DNA of 64,000 nt from Pedobacter sp. PAMC26386 (GCA_014302835.1 CP060294.1:496001-560000); one strand, 5' to 3'; counted from the stretch's first letter, positions 54,207-62,421 are shown. Made by a program: numbers and translations. Notes: generated from the sequence alone by a model not told the origin.

Positions 54207-55061
54207 TTACTTTAATTGGCCTTGAGCTGAGTTGGAGATAGATTCCCACGCTTCCCAGGTAGCTAGTCGCTCAGCATATACCGCGCGCACCCACGGTAAA
54301 TTTTGGTTGCCGAGATTAAATCGCAATGGCGGATGCTCTGCATCCACAATTTTGAAGATGGCTTCTGGCGTCGCATTTGGGTCACCTCTTTCCATGTCTT
54401 TTAAACTTCCGAAAAATTGCGTTTTAAAGTCTGCGTAAATGTCCAGGCTGGCTGCAAACTTCAAAGACTCCTGACTCCCGAACTCGGTGGCATATGCACC
54501 AGGCTCTATGATCGTAACATTGATACCGAAAGGTTTAACTTCAGCAGCAAGACTTTCATGAATAGCCTCGAACGCCCACTTTGAGGAACAGTAGTAGCCT
54601 ATTACTGGCATTGTTACATGGCCAAGGCCGCTTGATGTACCCAATATGTGGCCACCTCCTTGCTTTCGGAGCAAAGGCAAAACTGCTTGAATAACTGCCA
54701 ATGCACCGAAAATATTAGTTTCATAGAGTGTGCGAACATCGTCTGCACTGGCTTCCTCAATTGTGCCGACAAGCGAATAACCAGCATTATTGAGAACGAT
54801 ATCGAGTCTTCCGAAGTGAGCATGTGCTTGTGTCACGGCAGTTTTAACCTGATCAGGTTTGGTCACATCCAGTTCCAAAGTCAGTACATTTGCGCCATAC
54901 TTTTCTTTGAGATCGGCAATACTTGCTAATGTACGTGATGTAGCTGCAACCTTATCGCCACGTTTAAGTGCGGCATTCGCCCAAATGCGTCCGAAACCCC
55001 GGGAAGCACCTGTAATAAACCAAACTTTATTTGCACTTGAATTATCATTTTGATGTGTCAT
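54207..55061 (-). CDS. short-chain dehydrogenase/reductase
   Basis: A classical SDR of 284 residues from the ATG at 55061; a longer frame to 55109 adds 16 residues without family support. It has the NAD(P) motif TGASRGFGRIWANAAL, the NNAGYS motif, the catalytic serine in LGTSSGLGHV and the Y-x3-K motif in YYCSSKWAFEAI. An arginine after the glycine motif favours NADPH. It is read toward the AraC regulator next to it. The substrate is unknown. Confidence 0.92.
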   Translation of the reverse strand: MTHQNDNSSANKVWFITGASRGFGRIWANAALKRGDKVAATSRTLASIADLKEKYGANVLTLELDVTKPDQVKTAVTQAHAHFGRLDIVLNNAGYSLVGTIEEASADDVRTLYETNIFGALAVIQAVLPLLRKQGGGHILGTSSGLGHVTMPVIGYYCSSKWAFEAIHESLAAEVKPFGINVTIIEPGAYATEFGSQESLKFAASLDIYADFKTQFFGSLKDMERGDPNATPEAIFKIVDAEHPPLRFNLGNQNLPWVRAVYAERLATWEAWESISNSAQGQLK

Positions 55062-55168
55062 GATTTTATGTTTTAAATAAATAACACAACAAAGATCCGT
55101 AGATGCCAATTGCTAGTTGTAGCCTGATTGAGGATTTTTGTAGGCAAAATGAGAAAATAGAATGCTAA

Positions 55169-55558
55169 CTAATTATCATTATTTTGTTGGTCAAGTTTGC
55201 AACAAATATTAATTCCGATTAACAATAGATAGGCAAAAATACCACCCAACACTGAAGCCAGAATATCTTGTATGTCGAAAACTCTTCCAGGAATAAAAAT
55301 CTGAACAAATTCATAAAGGACCATCGACATCGTTGCTGTTGTCGCAGTTCTAAATAAGGTAATATTATCTTCCTTATCTTTAATAAATGTAAATAGAAAA
55401 CTTAGTAAAAGTACAGCTATGAAATTTGATAACGAGTCAGCTATAAATGAAGGCTTAATTGCATGTTTGTAAAGGTAGGATCTGAAGTAAAGTTCATAGT
55501 AAGCCGTAAACAATAATATAATAAGAAAAACAGTGAGCTGAACAGGTCTTCTTTTCAT
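55169..55558 (-). CDS. VanZ-like membrane protein
   Basis: A 129-residue protein with four hydrophobic helices and the VanZ-type signature YEFVQIFIPGRVFDIQDILASVLGGIFAYL. The family includes glycopeptide-resistance VanZ, but most members have unknown roles. It lies at the left edge of the decayed tRNA-Pro island; a 77-bp direct repeat starts 68 bases beyond its start codon. Confidence 0.8.
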   Translation of the reverse strand: MKRRPVQLTVFLIILLFTAYYELYFRSYLYKHAIKPSFIADSLSNFIAVLLLSFLFTFIKDKEDNITLFRTATTATMSMVLYEFVQIFIPGRVFDIQDILASVLGGIFAYLLLIGINICCKLDQQNNDN

Positions 55559-55625
55559 AGGTTAATTTAACTAAAGATCTTCGATTCTTGATTTATGTAA
55601 TACGATTAGGTAAAATAGTGAAATT

Positions 55626-55702
55626 GATCCGATTTATCAGACGAAATTAATGGGCAAAAAAAACCTTCAATTTCTTGAAGGTTTTTTAGGGGTGGCGGGA
55701 CG
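55626..55702. repeat. direct repeat copy A with hairpin and tRNA-Pro 3'-end remnant
   Basis: This segment and 57786-57867 are near-identical: GATTTATCAGA(C/T)GAAATTAAT(G/A)GGC, then a hairpin CCTTCAA/TTGAAGG, then a relic of the tRNA-Pro 3' end. In this copy the relic is GGGGTGGCGGGA (55689-55700), one change away from the intact tRNA. Intact tRNA-Pro genes here also have a hairpin at the same side, so this looks like an old attachment site. Confidence 0.7.
55657..55687. terminator. hairpin terminator inside repeat copy A
   Basis: AACCTTCAA / TTGAAGGTT with loop TTTC, with A-run and T-run flanks on both sides. It lies between the VanZ-like and serine hydrolase genes. Confidence 0.65.
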
Positions 55703-55746
55703 CTTACTTAAAATAGCTCAATTCCAAACTTTTCCCTATCATACTG

Positions 55747-56925
55747 TTATAATAATCCCCTTATAGCAGAAAAAGCCGAGTGCGTCATGGCAATCATTTT
55801 GAAATCAAGAGGAGTAGGTTGTGATGAAAATTTTGCAACAACGATTTCGTTTTGCTGATCTATAAAGAGGTTCTGCCCGTAAATACCCATAGCAAATTGG
55901 TACTGTGGTTCGCTTTGTATAATATACCAATTACTCCGGTAATTCATTGTTAAATTAGCAAATCCCTGAGCAAACGCTCCGTTTTTCCAGGCTTCATGAT
56001 CTCCATTTGTTATGATATCAGTTAACAAAGCCGCGGGAATAATTTCTACACCATTCCGCTTGCCGTTTTCCAGAATCAACTGTCCAAACATAGCGAGGTC
56101 ACGTGAAGTGGTACTCAAGCCCCTGGTGGATTGTGCTGCGCCTGTGCTGTCTACATTCATGTGAGCATCGTCGGCTGAACCCATCGGTTTCCAAATTAGC
56201 TCGCTAACAAGTTTGGCGAAGGATTCACCAGATATTCGCTCAATCACCCATCCTAACAGATCGGTGTTAGCAGATATATAATTAAAAGAACCCCCATGAG
56301 TTGAACTATTGTTTGGTAATTGGGCGAAAAATTGATGAAGATTTGAGGGGGCGGTTTCCAATGATTGTGGCCGCCAGCCTACCGCATTTTCATAAGCATT
56401 TTCCTGGGTTTTATCAAGAACGTTTCCAACTCGCATATCCATCAGGTGCCTGATTGTAGCACGCTTATAGGCAGTTTTGGCAATCTCAGGAATGTAGTCG
56501 GATATTAGCTTGTCAAGATTTATTAAGTTATTGCTGGCAAGCATTCCGGCAATTAGCCCCGTAAAAGATTTGGTAATCGACATCAGAATATGAGGCGTAT
56601 GGGCTGTCATCCCATTATCGTAAAATTCATAAACGATTTTGCCATTCTTTAATACAACAAAACCATCAGTAGATGTGGCCTTAAGAAATTGGATCAGATC
56701 GAGATCTGGCCCACCGGTGTCCTTGAGGCGAAATTGGTCAAGTAGTGAAGATCGATTAAATGACAGCTCCCGCATATTTTGGGGATCATTTGCTACTTTT
56801 TTACATGTCAGGAGCTTATCTACATTGTGAAAGGCCCATTGATTAAAAGGCGATTCCAACCAATTTGAAATATTAACTTGTTCGGCGTTGATCCGGAAAG
56901 AATTCTCATTACTCATCATTTGCAA
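55747..56925 (-). CDS. serine hydrolase, beta-lactamase/NylB-like
   Basis: A 392-residue enzyme of the class C/beta-lactamase-related family without a signal peptide, so probably cytoplasmic. The nucleophile motif is S-I-T-K in HILMSITKSFTGLIAG; a Tyr-x-Asn-like element is YISANTD; and STTSRDLAMFGQLILENG matches the 6-aminohexanoate-dimer hydrolase (NylB) group. It would hydrolyse an ester or amide. Its start is followed upstream by a Crp-type regulator on the same strand, and the two are enclosed by ~80-bp direct repeats. Confidence 0.85.
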   Translation of the reverse strand: MQMMSNENSFRINAEQVNISNWLESPFNQWAFHNVDKLLTCKKVANDPQNMRELSFNRSSLLDQFRLKDTGGPDLDLIQFLKATSTDGFVVLKNGKIVYEFYDNGMTAHTPHILMSITKSFTGLIAGMLASNNLINLDKLISDYIPEIAKTAYKRATIRHLMDMRVGNVLDKTQENAYENAVGWRPQSLETAPSNLHQFFAQLPNNSSTHGGSFNYISANTDLLGWVIERISGESFAKLVSELIWKPMGSADDAHMNVDSTGAAQSTRGLSTTSRDLAMFGQLILENGKRNGVEIIPAALLTDIITNGDHEAWKNGAFAQGFANLTMNYRSNWYIIQSEPQYQFAMGIYGQNLFIDQQNEIVVAKFSSQPTPLDFKMIAMTHSAFSAIRGLL

Positions 56926-56989
56926 TTTTTAATTCCTCAAAATTGAGAATCTCCGCTCAGATAAAATTTGTCAAATGGCAAAAAGTCAA

Positions 56990-57559
56990 TCAACTGATAT
57001 TTTTTCTAATTCTGCTTAACGATGATTGGGTAATCCCAAGGTAAGAAGCAATTGTTGATAGCGGTATCCGGTTGGCAAGGCCAGGATAGAGTGTTAGAAA
57101 ATCTTCATAACGGTTTTTTGCATCCTGTATAAGCATATTGGTACTGGCTTTCAATTTATGTGTAAGTGAAACTGATGTTATTCTGAAGAAAATATCACTA
57201 AAACCTATAATCGAATCCGAAAGCTCAGAAAAAGAGGATTTGGTTAAAGCCAACAGTTTACAATCTGTAACCGCTTCTAAATAAACGGCAGAGGGTGTTT
57301 CGCTATAAAAGCTGTTAAAATCCAGCGCGAACTGGTTTTCAATTATGAACAACCTGGTTATATCTTCATGTTTGTTATTGTAACAACAAACTCTTAAAAC
57401 GCCACTTACTACAAAACCTACTTGCTTTGGTATTTTTCCAGCTTCAGAAAAATAGGAGCCTTTTTTAATATCAATAAATTGAACTTTGCTTTTTATGAAG
57501 TCGATCTGTTGAAGATTTAGTTGCCCAAATCTTAGCAGATGGTTTATGAACTCTTCCAT
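56990..57559 (-). CDS. Crp/Fnr-family regulator
   Basis: A regulator of 189 residues from the ATG at 57559. A cyclic-nucleotide-binding-like domain (residues 15-110, KGSYFSEAGKIPKQVGFVVSGVLRV) is followed by a C-terminal helix-turn-helix (IPLSTIASYLGITQSSLSRIRKNI). In Bacteroidota such proteins often act as single-gene regulators next to enzymes. The serine hydrolase 65 bases downstream is the likely target. Confidence 0.88.
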   Translation of the reverse strand: MEEFINHLLRFGQLNLQQIDFIKSKVQFIDIKKGSYFSEAGKIPKQVGFVVSGVLRVCCYNNKHEDITRLFIIENQFALDFNSFYSETPSAVYLEAVTDCKLLALTKSSFSELSDSIIGFSDIFFRITSVSLTHKLKASTNMLIQDAKNRYEDFLTLYPGLANRIPLSTIASYLGITQSSLSRIRKNIS

Positions 57560-57785
57560 ATTTAAAGGTAGCGGACTCTTTTTATGATTTATCACCAATT
57601 GACAAAAAAAATTACTTCATGATTGTCCTGTTAAATGAATGTTTTCTGTATTTAGTTGGAACGCTAGGAAATCGAGACAGAAGTAATCCATGTTCTTTTA
57701 TTTCTTTTTTTACAAGAAAAGAAGTAAAAGGGGGCTTTATCCCCGTTTTATTATGTTAATTATTCCGCTTGATCCAATTTTCCTT
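57560..57785. other. non-coding segment with GC hairpin
   Basis: Apart from a hairpin AAAAGGGGG / CCCCGTTTT around 57727-57750 with T-rich tail, which could end transcription in either direction, I see no gene here. Confidence 0.4.
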
Positions 57786-57867
57786 GATGTCGATTTATCA
57801 GATGAAATTAATAGGCAAAAAAAACTTCAATTTCTTGAAGGTTTTTTTTAGTCGGGGTGGCAGGACG
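57786..57867. repeat. direct repeat copy B with hairpin and tRNA-Pro 3'-end remnant
   Basis: The partner of 55626-55702. It contains the hairpin CTTCAA/TTGAAG with T-run and then GTCGGGGTGGCAGGA (57851-57865), which is identical to the last 14 bases of the tRNA-Pro genes plus one flanking base. This is the expected product of integration of an element into the tRNA 3' end. Confidence 0.75.
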
Positions 57868-58287
57868 ATTATCCGGCCATTTAAATCTATAATATTCAAT
57901 ATGTTATATCGAAAACAAACAGGAACCGAATAGGGCACATATAATGTGCTTTTATTTGGTGGATTTTGAAGCCTGTTTATCGGTATAAGTGATAGTCAAT
58001 GAGCTTGTTATACAAACATAATGTTTTTTTTGCATTAAAAAAGCACTATTTTTAGGATGATAGGGCTGTTTTTTTTGCGTCATGCTATACGGCTGAAAGT
58101 CAAGAATACACCATCGCATTTTCACCATGTGAGCAACCAAAAGCGGGAGTCGGGTAAATAGTCAAGGCCGGGCAAACCGCTAAAAACAAAACACAACTGC
58201 CCGCTTGTGTAGCCTTTACTTTTTATCCAGCGCGGGCTATCTTTGCTTCACTGGTAGAATGGGTTGCATGCAATCGTCATCTTGTAA
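57868..58287. other. island interior without recognisable intact gene
   Basis: A 420-base stretch. A minus-strand frame at about 57952-58140 (62 codons, lysine- and tyrosine-rich, starting VAHMVKMRWC) is open but matches no family I know. One copy of the 16-mer ACCGAATAGGGCACAT lies at 57925-57940. I see nothing else. Confidence 0.35.
57925..57940 (+). repeat. 16-bp direct repeat, copy 1
   Basis: ACCGAATAGGGCACAT occurs exactly here and at 60944-60959. The two copies lie just inside the left and right ends of the decayed island, so they may mark recombinase arm sites or its former termini. Confidence 0.5.
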
Positions 58288-58592
58288 TTATTTAGGCTGA
58301 TGGCTATTATCCCTAAAAAATATCGATGTTATTAATCCGATCCCAACCACTACATCAACCATATTCCAAACGTATCGACCCAATGCTATTTTAAAAAATG
58401 GCTGAAAGAGAAAAGCTAGTGCACTATAAATAAAAAGCATTGCATATTTTCCTGATTCTTTTTCCTGGTACACTAAATATATAAAACCAACCAGTTCAGC
58501 AAATCTTACAAACGCATAATCGCATATGTCAACTTAAGCAAACAAAGAAAGAGCAATGTGGATAAAACTAACTTTATGGCTTTATGTAACAT
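58288..58592 (-). pseudogene. DUF6804-like small membrane protein gene, frameshifted
   Basis: The 5' part from ATG 58592 encodes LHKAIKLVLSTLLFLCLLKLTYA and then leaves frame; the 3' part encodes YAFVRFAELVGFIYLVYQEKESGKYAMLF and continues to a stop at 58288 through two more hydrophobic helices ending VWNMVDVVVGIGLITSIFF. Adding one base between 58513 and 58525 would join both into one protein of about 100 residues with the DUF6804 pattern. As it stands the gene is broken, or the base was lost in sequencing. The function of the family is unknown. Confidence 0.65.
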
Positions 58593-58634
58593 TTTTTACC
58601 GGATTATTATAATTCAACTTTTGTGCGATACTTT

Positions 58635-59032
58635 TTATAATAAACACGGAGCTGAAGAAAAAACAAATCCAAGTGTAAATAATCCGGCTATAAAACTAAA
58701 AAGATAAATCTGGCTTTGTGTTAATGTGAAAAAGTACAACATGAATTTTGGTATTTTCCAAACCATTATCCAAAGCGCAAATAAACCAGCAGATAGAAAA
58801 AATAAAATTTGCAATCTCTCTTTCGATTTCTCGCTAATCTTATCAGAAGAATATATAAAAGCCGAAAGATCTACGTCGATTGCAGCCTGTGCATTGACTA
58901 AACTTTGCGTGCCTCAATTGGCGATAAAATTTCCAGTGCGGCACCGGGAACATTTAATGCCCTTAAAAATTGCTTCACTTCCCGGGAAATAGCCGGATCT
59001 TCTTCGAATGATAATTCGGAGGTGTTTTTCAT
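58635..59032 (-). pseudogene. small two-helix membrane protein gene, frameshifted
   Basis: From ATG 59032 the frame reads 44 codons (KNTSELSFEEDPAISREVKQ ... LSPIEARKV) and hits TAG at 58898-58900. One base more (AAAGTTTTAG instead of AAAGTTTAG) would continue as LVNAQAAIDVDLSAFIYSS, a soluble linker and two transmembrane helices (LQILFFLSAGLFALWIMVW and YLFSFIAGLFTLGFVFS) to a stop at 58635. The first 65 residues resemble the leader of some alpha/beta hydrolases (EARKVLVNAQAAIDVDLS), but no hydrolase core follows. A decayed gene or a sequencing slip. Confidence 0.55.
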
Positions 59033-59206
59033 AAATTTATTATTTAGTTAAAAGGCGAAAAGAAATTGCTTTGGATAAAACTATGTTAGTATCCCGTTAC
59101 ACAGAAAATTACCTTGAATCAGCGAAATGTAAAGTTGAATCGGGCATTTTACTGTGTAATGAGGATATTGTTCTTGTTAGTCACTACGGGTATTGTTCCC
59201 TGATCG

Positions 59207-59635
59207 TTAAATAATATTTGCCGGGGTGAAGAAAGCGTTAACGCCTTGCACATCTGATAAATGGGTATTGATCGCTGCAATTTTTCCATCTCTGAGTACA
59301 CACACCGCCGCCAGGTATTCATCAAGTACAAGGCCGTTTCTCGTTGCCTGATTATGGATGGAAATAGCCACCCCATGTAAACCATATAAAATATGATTGA
59401 GTTGCAAGCTTACACCAAAACTTACTATTGTTTGCCCTCTTTCAACGACGGCGTCCGCACCTATGGCTTCACCGGATATGATACTTGTGCCAGGAAGTGT
59501 CCATACACAGTCATCGGTCAAAATAGACCGGAATAAGTTCCAATCTTGGGTTCTTAAAGCCGTTAGGAAGTTATTCGCAATTTGTAATTTGTGATCTTCA
59601 GTTGATTGCTGAATTGTTTGATTTGATGTGTTCAT
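59207..59635 (-). CDS. NTF2-like (SnoaL-type) protein
   Basis: A 142-residue NTF2-fold protein. A helix start (HKLQIANNFLTALRTQDWNLFRSILTDDCVWTLPGTS) is followed by a sheet with LVLDEYLAAVCVLRDGKIAAINTHLSDVQGVNAFF, typical of SnoaL-like polyketide-cyclase relatives. It is divergent from an HxlR regulator, repeating the arrangement at 47876-48768 with different sequences. The substrate is unknown. Confidence 0.85.
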   Translation of the reverse strand: MNTSNQTIQQSTEDHKLQIANNFLTALRTQDWNLFRSILTDDCVWTLPGTSIISGEAIGADAVVERGQTIVSFGVSLQLNHILYGLHGVAISIHNQATRNGLVLDEYLAAVCVLRDGKIAAINTHLSDVQGVNAFFTPANII

Positions 59636-59759
59636 TTTTAATTATTTTTGTAAATTAATTTGCTGAACAAAGATCAAATGCATGTTGTTAACTTGCAATA
59701 TGAGCCAAAATTGTCCCATATAAAAAGCGGCATTAAAAGGATGTAATGACATTAAGATT

Positions 59760-60104
59760 ATGTACGAGAAAAAAATTCCTAAAAATTTCGAGTGTGGTAT
59801 AATTGTGACCATGGAAATCATTGGCGGCAAGTGGAAGACTTGCCTGATCAACAGAATTAACAAGGGGACTAAAAGGCCTGGTGAAATTCACAAGTTTTAC
59901 AAAGATGCCCCATTGCGAGTGATAAACAGGCAATTGGCAGAGTTGGAGATGCACGGTATAATTACCAAAGATATCTACGCGCAATGGCCCAAAAAAGTCG
60001 AATACAATCTCACAGAATTAGGCAAGACCCTGCTTCCCCTAATCGCGCAAATTGAGCAATGGGGAACCATTCATCAGGATATAATTTATCATTCACTAAT
60101 ATAA
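59760..60104 (+). CDS. HxlR-family transcriptional regulator
   Basis: A 114-residue winged-helix regulator of normal length: FECGIIVTMEIIGGKWKTCLINRINKGTKRPGEIH, APLRVINRQLAELEMHGIITKDIY, KKVEYNLTELGKTLLPLIAQIEQWG. The N-terminal cysteine in FECG corresponds to the one in the other HxlR protein at 48412 (YNCG). It is divergent from an NTF2-like gene. Its 3' end overlaps the truncated integrase ORF by 16 bases on the opposite strand, which places a deletion or fusion junction here. Confidence 0.9.
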   Translation: MYEKKIPKNFECGIIVTMEIIGGKWKTCLINRINKGTKRPGEIHKFYKDAPLRVINRQLAELEMHGIITKDIYAQWPKKVEYNLTELGKTLLPLIAQIEQWGTIHQDIIYHSLI

Positions 60105-60751
60105 TTCAGGTCACAGATTAAAGAAAATTCAATATCTCTAACCGCAAGATTGACCATTTTGAAAAACCTTTCTATGTGTTTCATCAAGCCATTGTTATTT
60201 AGGGCTTTTTGGCCTTTCTCCGGCGTTCTATTCCGTAGGAAGTACTCGAAGTCCGTAATGAACTTATAACTCAACTCGGACAGGTATTTATCGCTGGTCT
60301 TAAACCGTTCTTTAATGAACTCTTTAATATACTTCTGCTTGGTATAATAGTTCTTTATCGTGCCTGGCTCCAATATTTGCCCTTGATCGGAATTGTGATA
60401 CTCCATCAGTTTACAGAGTGTAAACTCGGCTTGATCTTCCCCGGTAAACTTATCCTTTACCAGCTCTGCGGTAATCAACTTCTTTTGCAATAAAAGTTCC
60501 TGATAGCTTTCTACGATGCCGGAACGGTATTGCTCCAGATACTTGTTAAGCTTTACAATTTCTTCCCGGCTGCCTCTTGCCATACCTTTGTTGGCATTCC
60601 AGTTATCTTGCTCGATGGAACGTTTAACTGATAAATCAATCCTGCTGCCGTTTACGGTAATTCTTGCATAGATAGGGGCTTTTCCGTCATTAGTGGCTTT
60701 ATACTTTCTAAGATAAAAGATAACGCCAAAGGTGTTGTTCGCTGTTTTCAT
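60089..60751 (-). pseudogene. tyrosine integrase, N-terminal part only
   Basis: From the ATG at 60751 there are 220 residues: an arm-DNA-binding domain typical of Bacteroidota integrases (NNTFGVIFYLRKYKATNDGKAPIYARITVNGSRIDLS) and the SAM-like core-binding domain (YLSELSYKFITDFEYFLRNR ... NNNGLMKHIERFFKMVNLAV). It breaks off after KMVNLAVRDIEF, and the catalytic domain with the R-H-R-Y residues, about 180-200 residues, is missing. The gene points away from tRNA-Pro copy 2, as expected for the integrase of an element inserted at that tRNA. Confidence 0.85.
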
Positions 60752-60943
60752 ATTGTCAATTATTAAGTTATAAATAGCAATAGATTGACGGTCTTTAGCG
60801 GCTTTTGCAATGGGGGCAATCTGCCGGGGTTTTAAAGGCACTCCAAAGGGCACTAAAAACCATCAAAATAAACTAAGTAATCAATTGACTATAAAATACT
60901 TAGTACGCTATTTGTGCCCAAATATAAATTTTAAATTTGGGGC

Positions 60944-60959
60944 ACCGAATAGGGCACAT
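60944..60959 (+). repeat. 16-bp direct repeat, copy 2
   Basis: An exact copy of the 16-mer at 57925-57940. It adjoins an AT-rich palindrome (GTGCCCAAAT ... ATTTGGGGCAC, about 60914-60945) upstream of the integrase gene and ends 5 bases before the IS left terminal repeat. Confidence 0.5.
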
Positions 60960-61028
60960 TTTCCGGATCAAGACCAAAAGTTGTGGGACCTGCGAAAATT
61001 TTTAGCTTTGTTTTTTTGAATTTTGCCA

Positions 61029-61394
61029 ATGTCATCAAGTTACGAAGCCTTATTAAGTTTATTACTTCCAGGATTTATATTAGAGAACTTTGAGTTGAAA
61101 TCGTCTCGTAAAGAAGCGGATGTTTTACATATTGATCTAGAAGAGATCAATTCTGTTCCTACGGTTTTGGAAAAGGATAAATTAGAGTCAAAAGGTTTTT
61201 TTCCTACCATAACCGTTCAAGATTTTCCTATCCGTGGCCACCAGGTCTATTTTCATATTAAACGACGCAGATGGCTGAATCACAGTACAGGAAAAGTGGC
61301 TTACAGAGATTGGACATTAGTAGCAGAGGGAACGCGAATGACAGTGGAATTCACGGCTTTTTTAAAACAGATCAGTCAGTACAAATCCCAATGA
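61029..61394 (+). CDS. ISAon1-type transposase N-terminal region protein
   Basis: A 121-residue protein from the ATG at 61029 (a TTG lies two codons upstream). It has the family pattern LLSLLLPGFILENFEL and ending QVYFHIKRRRWLNHSTGKVAYRDWTLVAEGTRMTVEFTAFLKQ. In this IS group a short protein of this kind is encoded in front of the DDE transposase. Its TGA overlaps ATG codons that probably served as the original start of the next gene. Confidence 0.8.
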   Translation: MSSSYEALLSLLLPGFILENFELKSSRKEADVLHIDLEEINSVPTVLEKDKLESKGFFPTITVQDFPIRGHQVYFHIKRRRWLNHSTGKVAYRDWTLVAEGTRMTVEFTAFLKQISQYKSQ

Positions 61395-62354
61395 TGTTCA
61401 AACTATAGGTGGTTTTTATGGGGTTAAAGGCAGAAATATCCAAAGACAGTATCGAAATTTCCTGAGTGGTTTCAAAACATGGGATCAGCGATCCCATGCA
61501 AAAAAATGGGTGCTGTACCCAAATAATCTTGGCGAGCATCTATCCATTGATGAAACCAGTGTCTCACATGGGGAGCTTTATACCATCCTAACCAACAAGT
61601 CTGCTAAGGGAAGAAAGGGAGCCATTGTAGCCATCATAGCAGGCACCAAGGCAGAGACAGTAATAGCAGTCTTGAAAAAAATACCAGAAAGGGCGCGACG
61701 AAAAGTCACTGAGATTACTCTGGATATGGCCGGAAATATGGAATTGATTGCCAAACGATCATTCCCGCTAGCGGTTCGGGTAACCGACAGATTTCATGTG
61801 CAGCAATTAGCGACAGAAGCGCTACAGGAAATGCGAATTAAATATCGTTGGGAAGCTCTGGATGCTGAAAATGAAGCAATAGAATATGCCAAGAAATCAA
61901 AACGGGGTTTCCAAAATACATTATTAACAAACGGAGACACGCTTAAACAACTGTTGGCCAGAAGCAGATATGTGTTGTATAAACGTGCTGAAAACTGGAC
62001 CACAGATCAAAAAGAGCGGGCTGATTTACTTTTTGAATATTATCCTGACTTGAAGCTTATGAACTTAGTATCGATCTGAGCAATATTTTCGAAAATACAA
62101 CTGATAAAATATATGGATTGGCAAGACTTGCCAGATGGCACCAAAAGGTAAGACAGGCTGGGTTTAAGGCATTCAATACAATCTCTAGATCAATTCAAAA
62201 TCATTACCAAACCATCTTAAACTACTTCGATAACAGGTCGACAAACGCATCTGCAGAATCTTTTAATGCCAAACTTAAAGCATTTAGATCTCAGTTTAGA
62301 GGAGTTAGAAATATTGAATTCTTCCTGTACAGATTAACTCAGATCTATGCTTAG
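61391..62354 (+). pseudogene. ISAon1/ISL3-type DDE transposase, two frameshifts
   Basis: The probable native start ATGATG at 61391-61396 runs out of frame after a few codons; one missing T near 61398 would give MMFQTIGGFYGVKG and enter the open frame. The main piece (to 62079) has LSIDETSVSHGELYTILTNK and LDMAGNMELIAKRSFPLAVRVTDRFHVQQLA, the DDE core with D residues. It then stops prematurely. The rest, SIDLSNIFENTTDKIYGLARL to the stop at 62354 (with ASAESFNAKLKAFRSQFRGVRN, catalytic E), is in another frame. A lost GCTT near 62056 explains the second break. The gene is inactive. Confidence 0.82.
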
Positions 62355-62421
62355 AAAACAACTATGCCCCACAATTTTTGGTCTTGATCCATTATTGCCC
62401 TGCTTTGATTTGATAAAAACG

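Larger units (their letters stand above)
60965..62390 (+). mobile_element. ISAon1-like insertion sequence, degenerate
   Basis: A complete but inactive element of 1426 bp. The left terminal repeat (60965-60989, starting GGATCAAGACCAAAA) matches the reverse complement of the right terminal repeat (62366-62390) at 23 of 25 positions. Inside are the two-gene arrangement of ISAon1-like elements (short N-terminal protein, then DDE/ISL3-type transposase). The second gene carries at least two frameshifts. No clear target duplication was found in the bases just outside. It is inserted between the truncated integrase and tRNA-Pro copy 2. Confidence 0.85.

Noticed and set aside
57952..58140. Minus-strand 62-codon frame in the island
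   Set aside because: Possible small gene but no homology recognised, and the region is decayed; mentioned only in the region note.
58726..58992. Plus-strand 88-codon frame
   Set aside because: It is antisense to the frameshifted minus-strand gene, whose reconstructed protein has normal signal and membrane character.
60944..62400. Target-site duplication for the ISAon1-like element
   Set aside because: The bases outside the two terminal repeats (ending TTTTCC, starting ATTATT) do not match convincingly.
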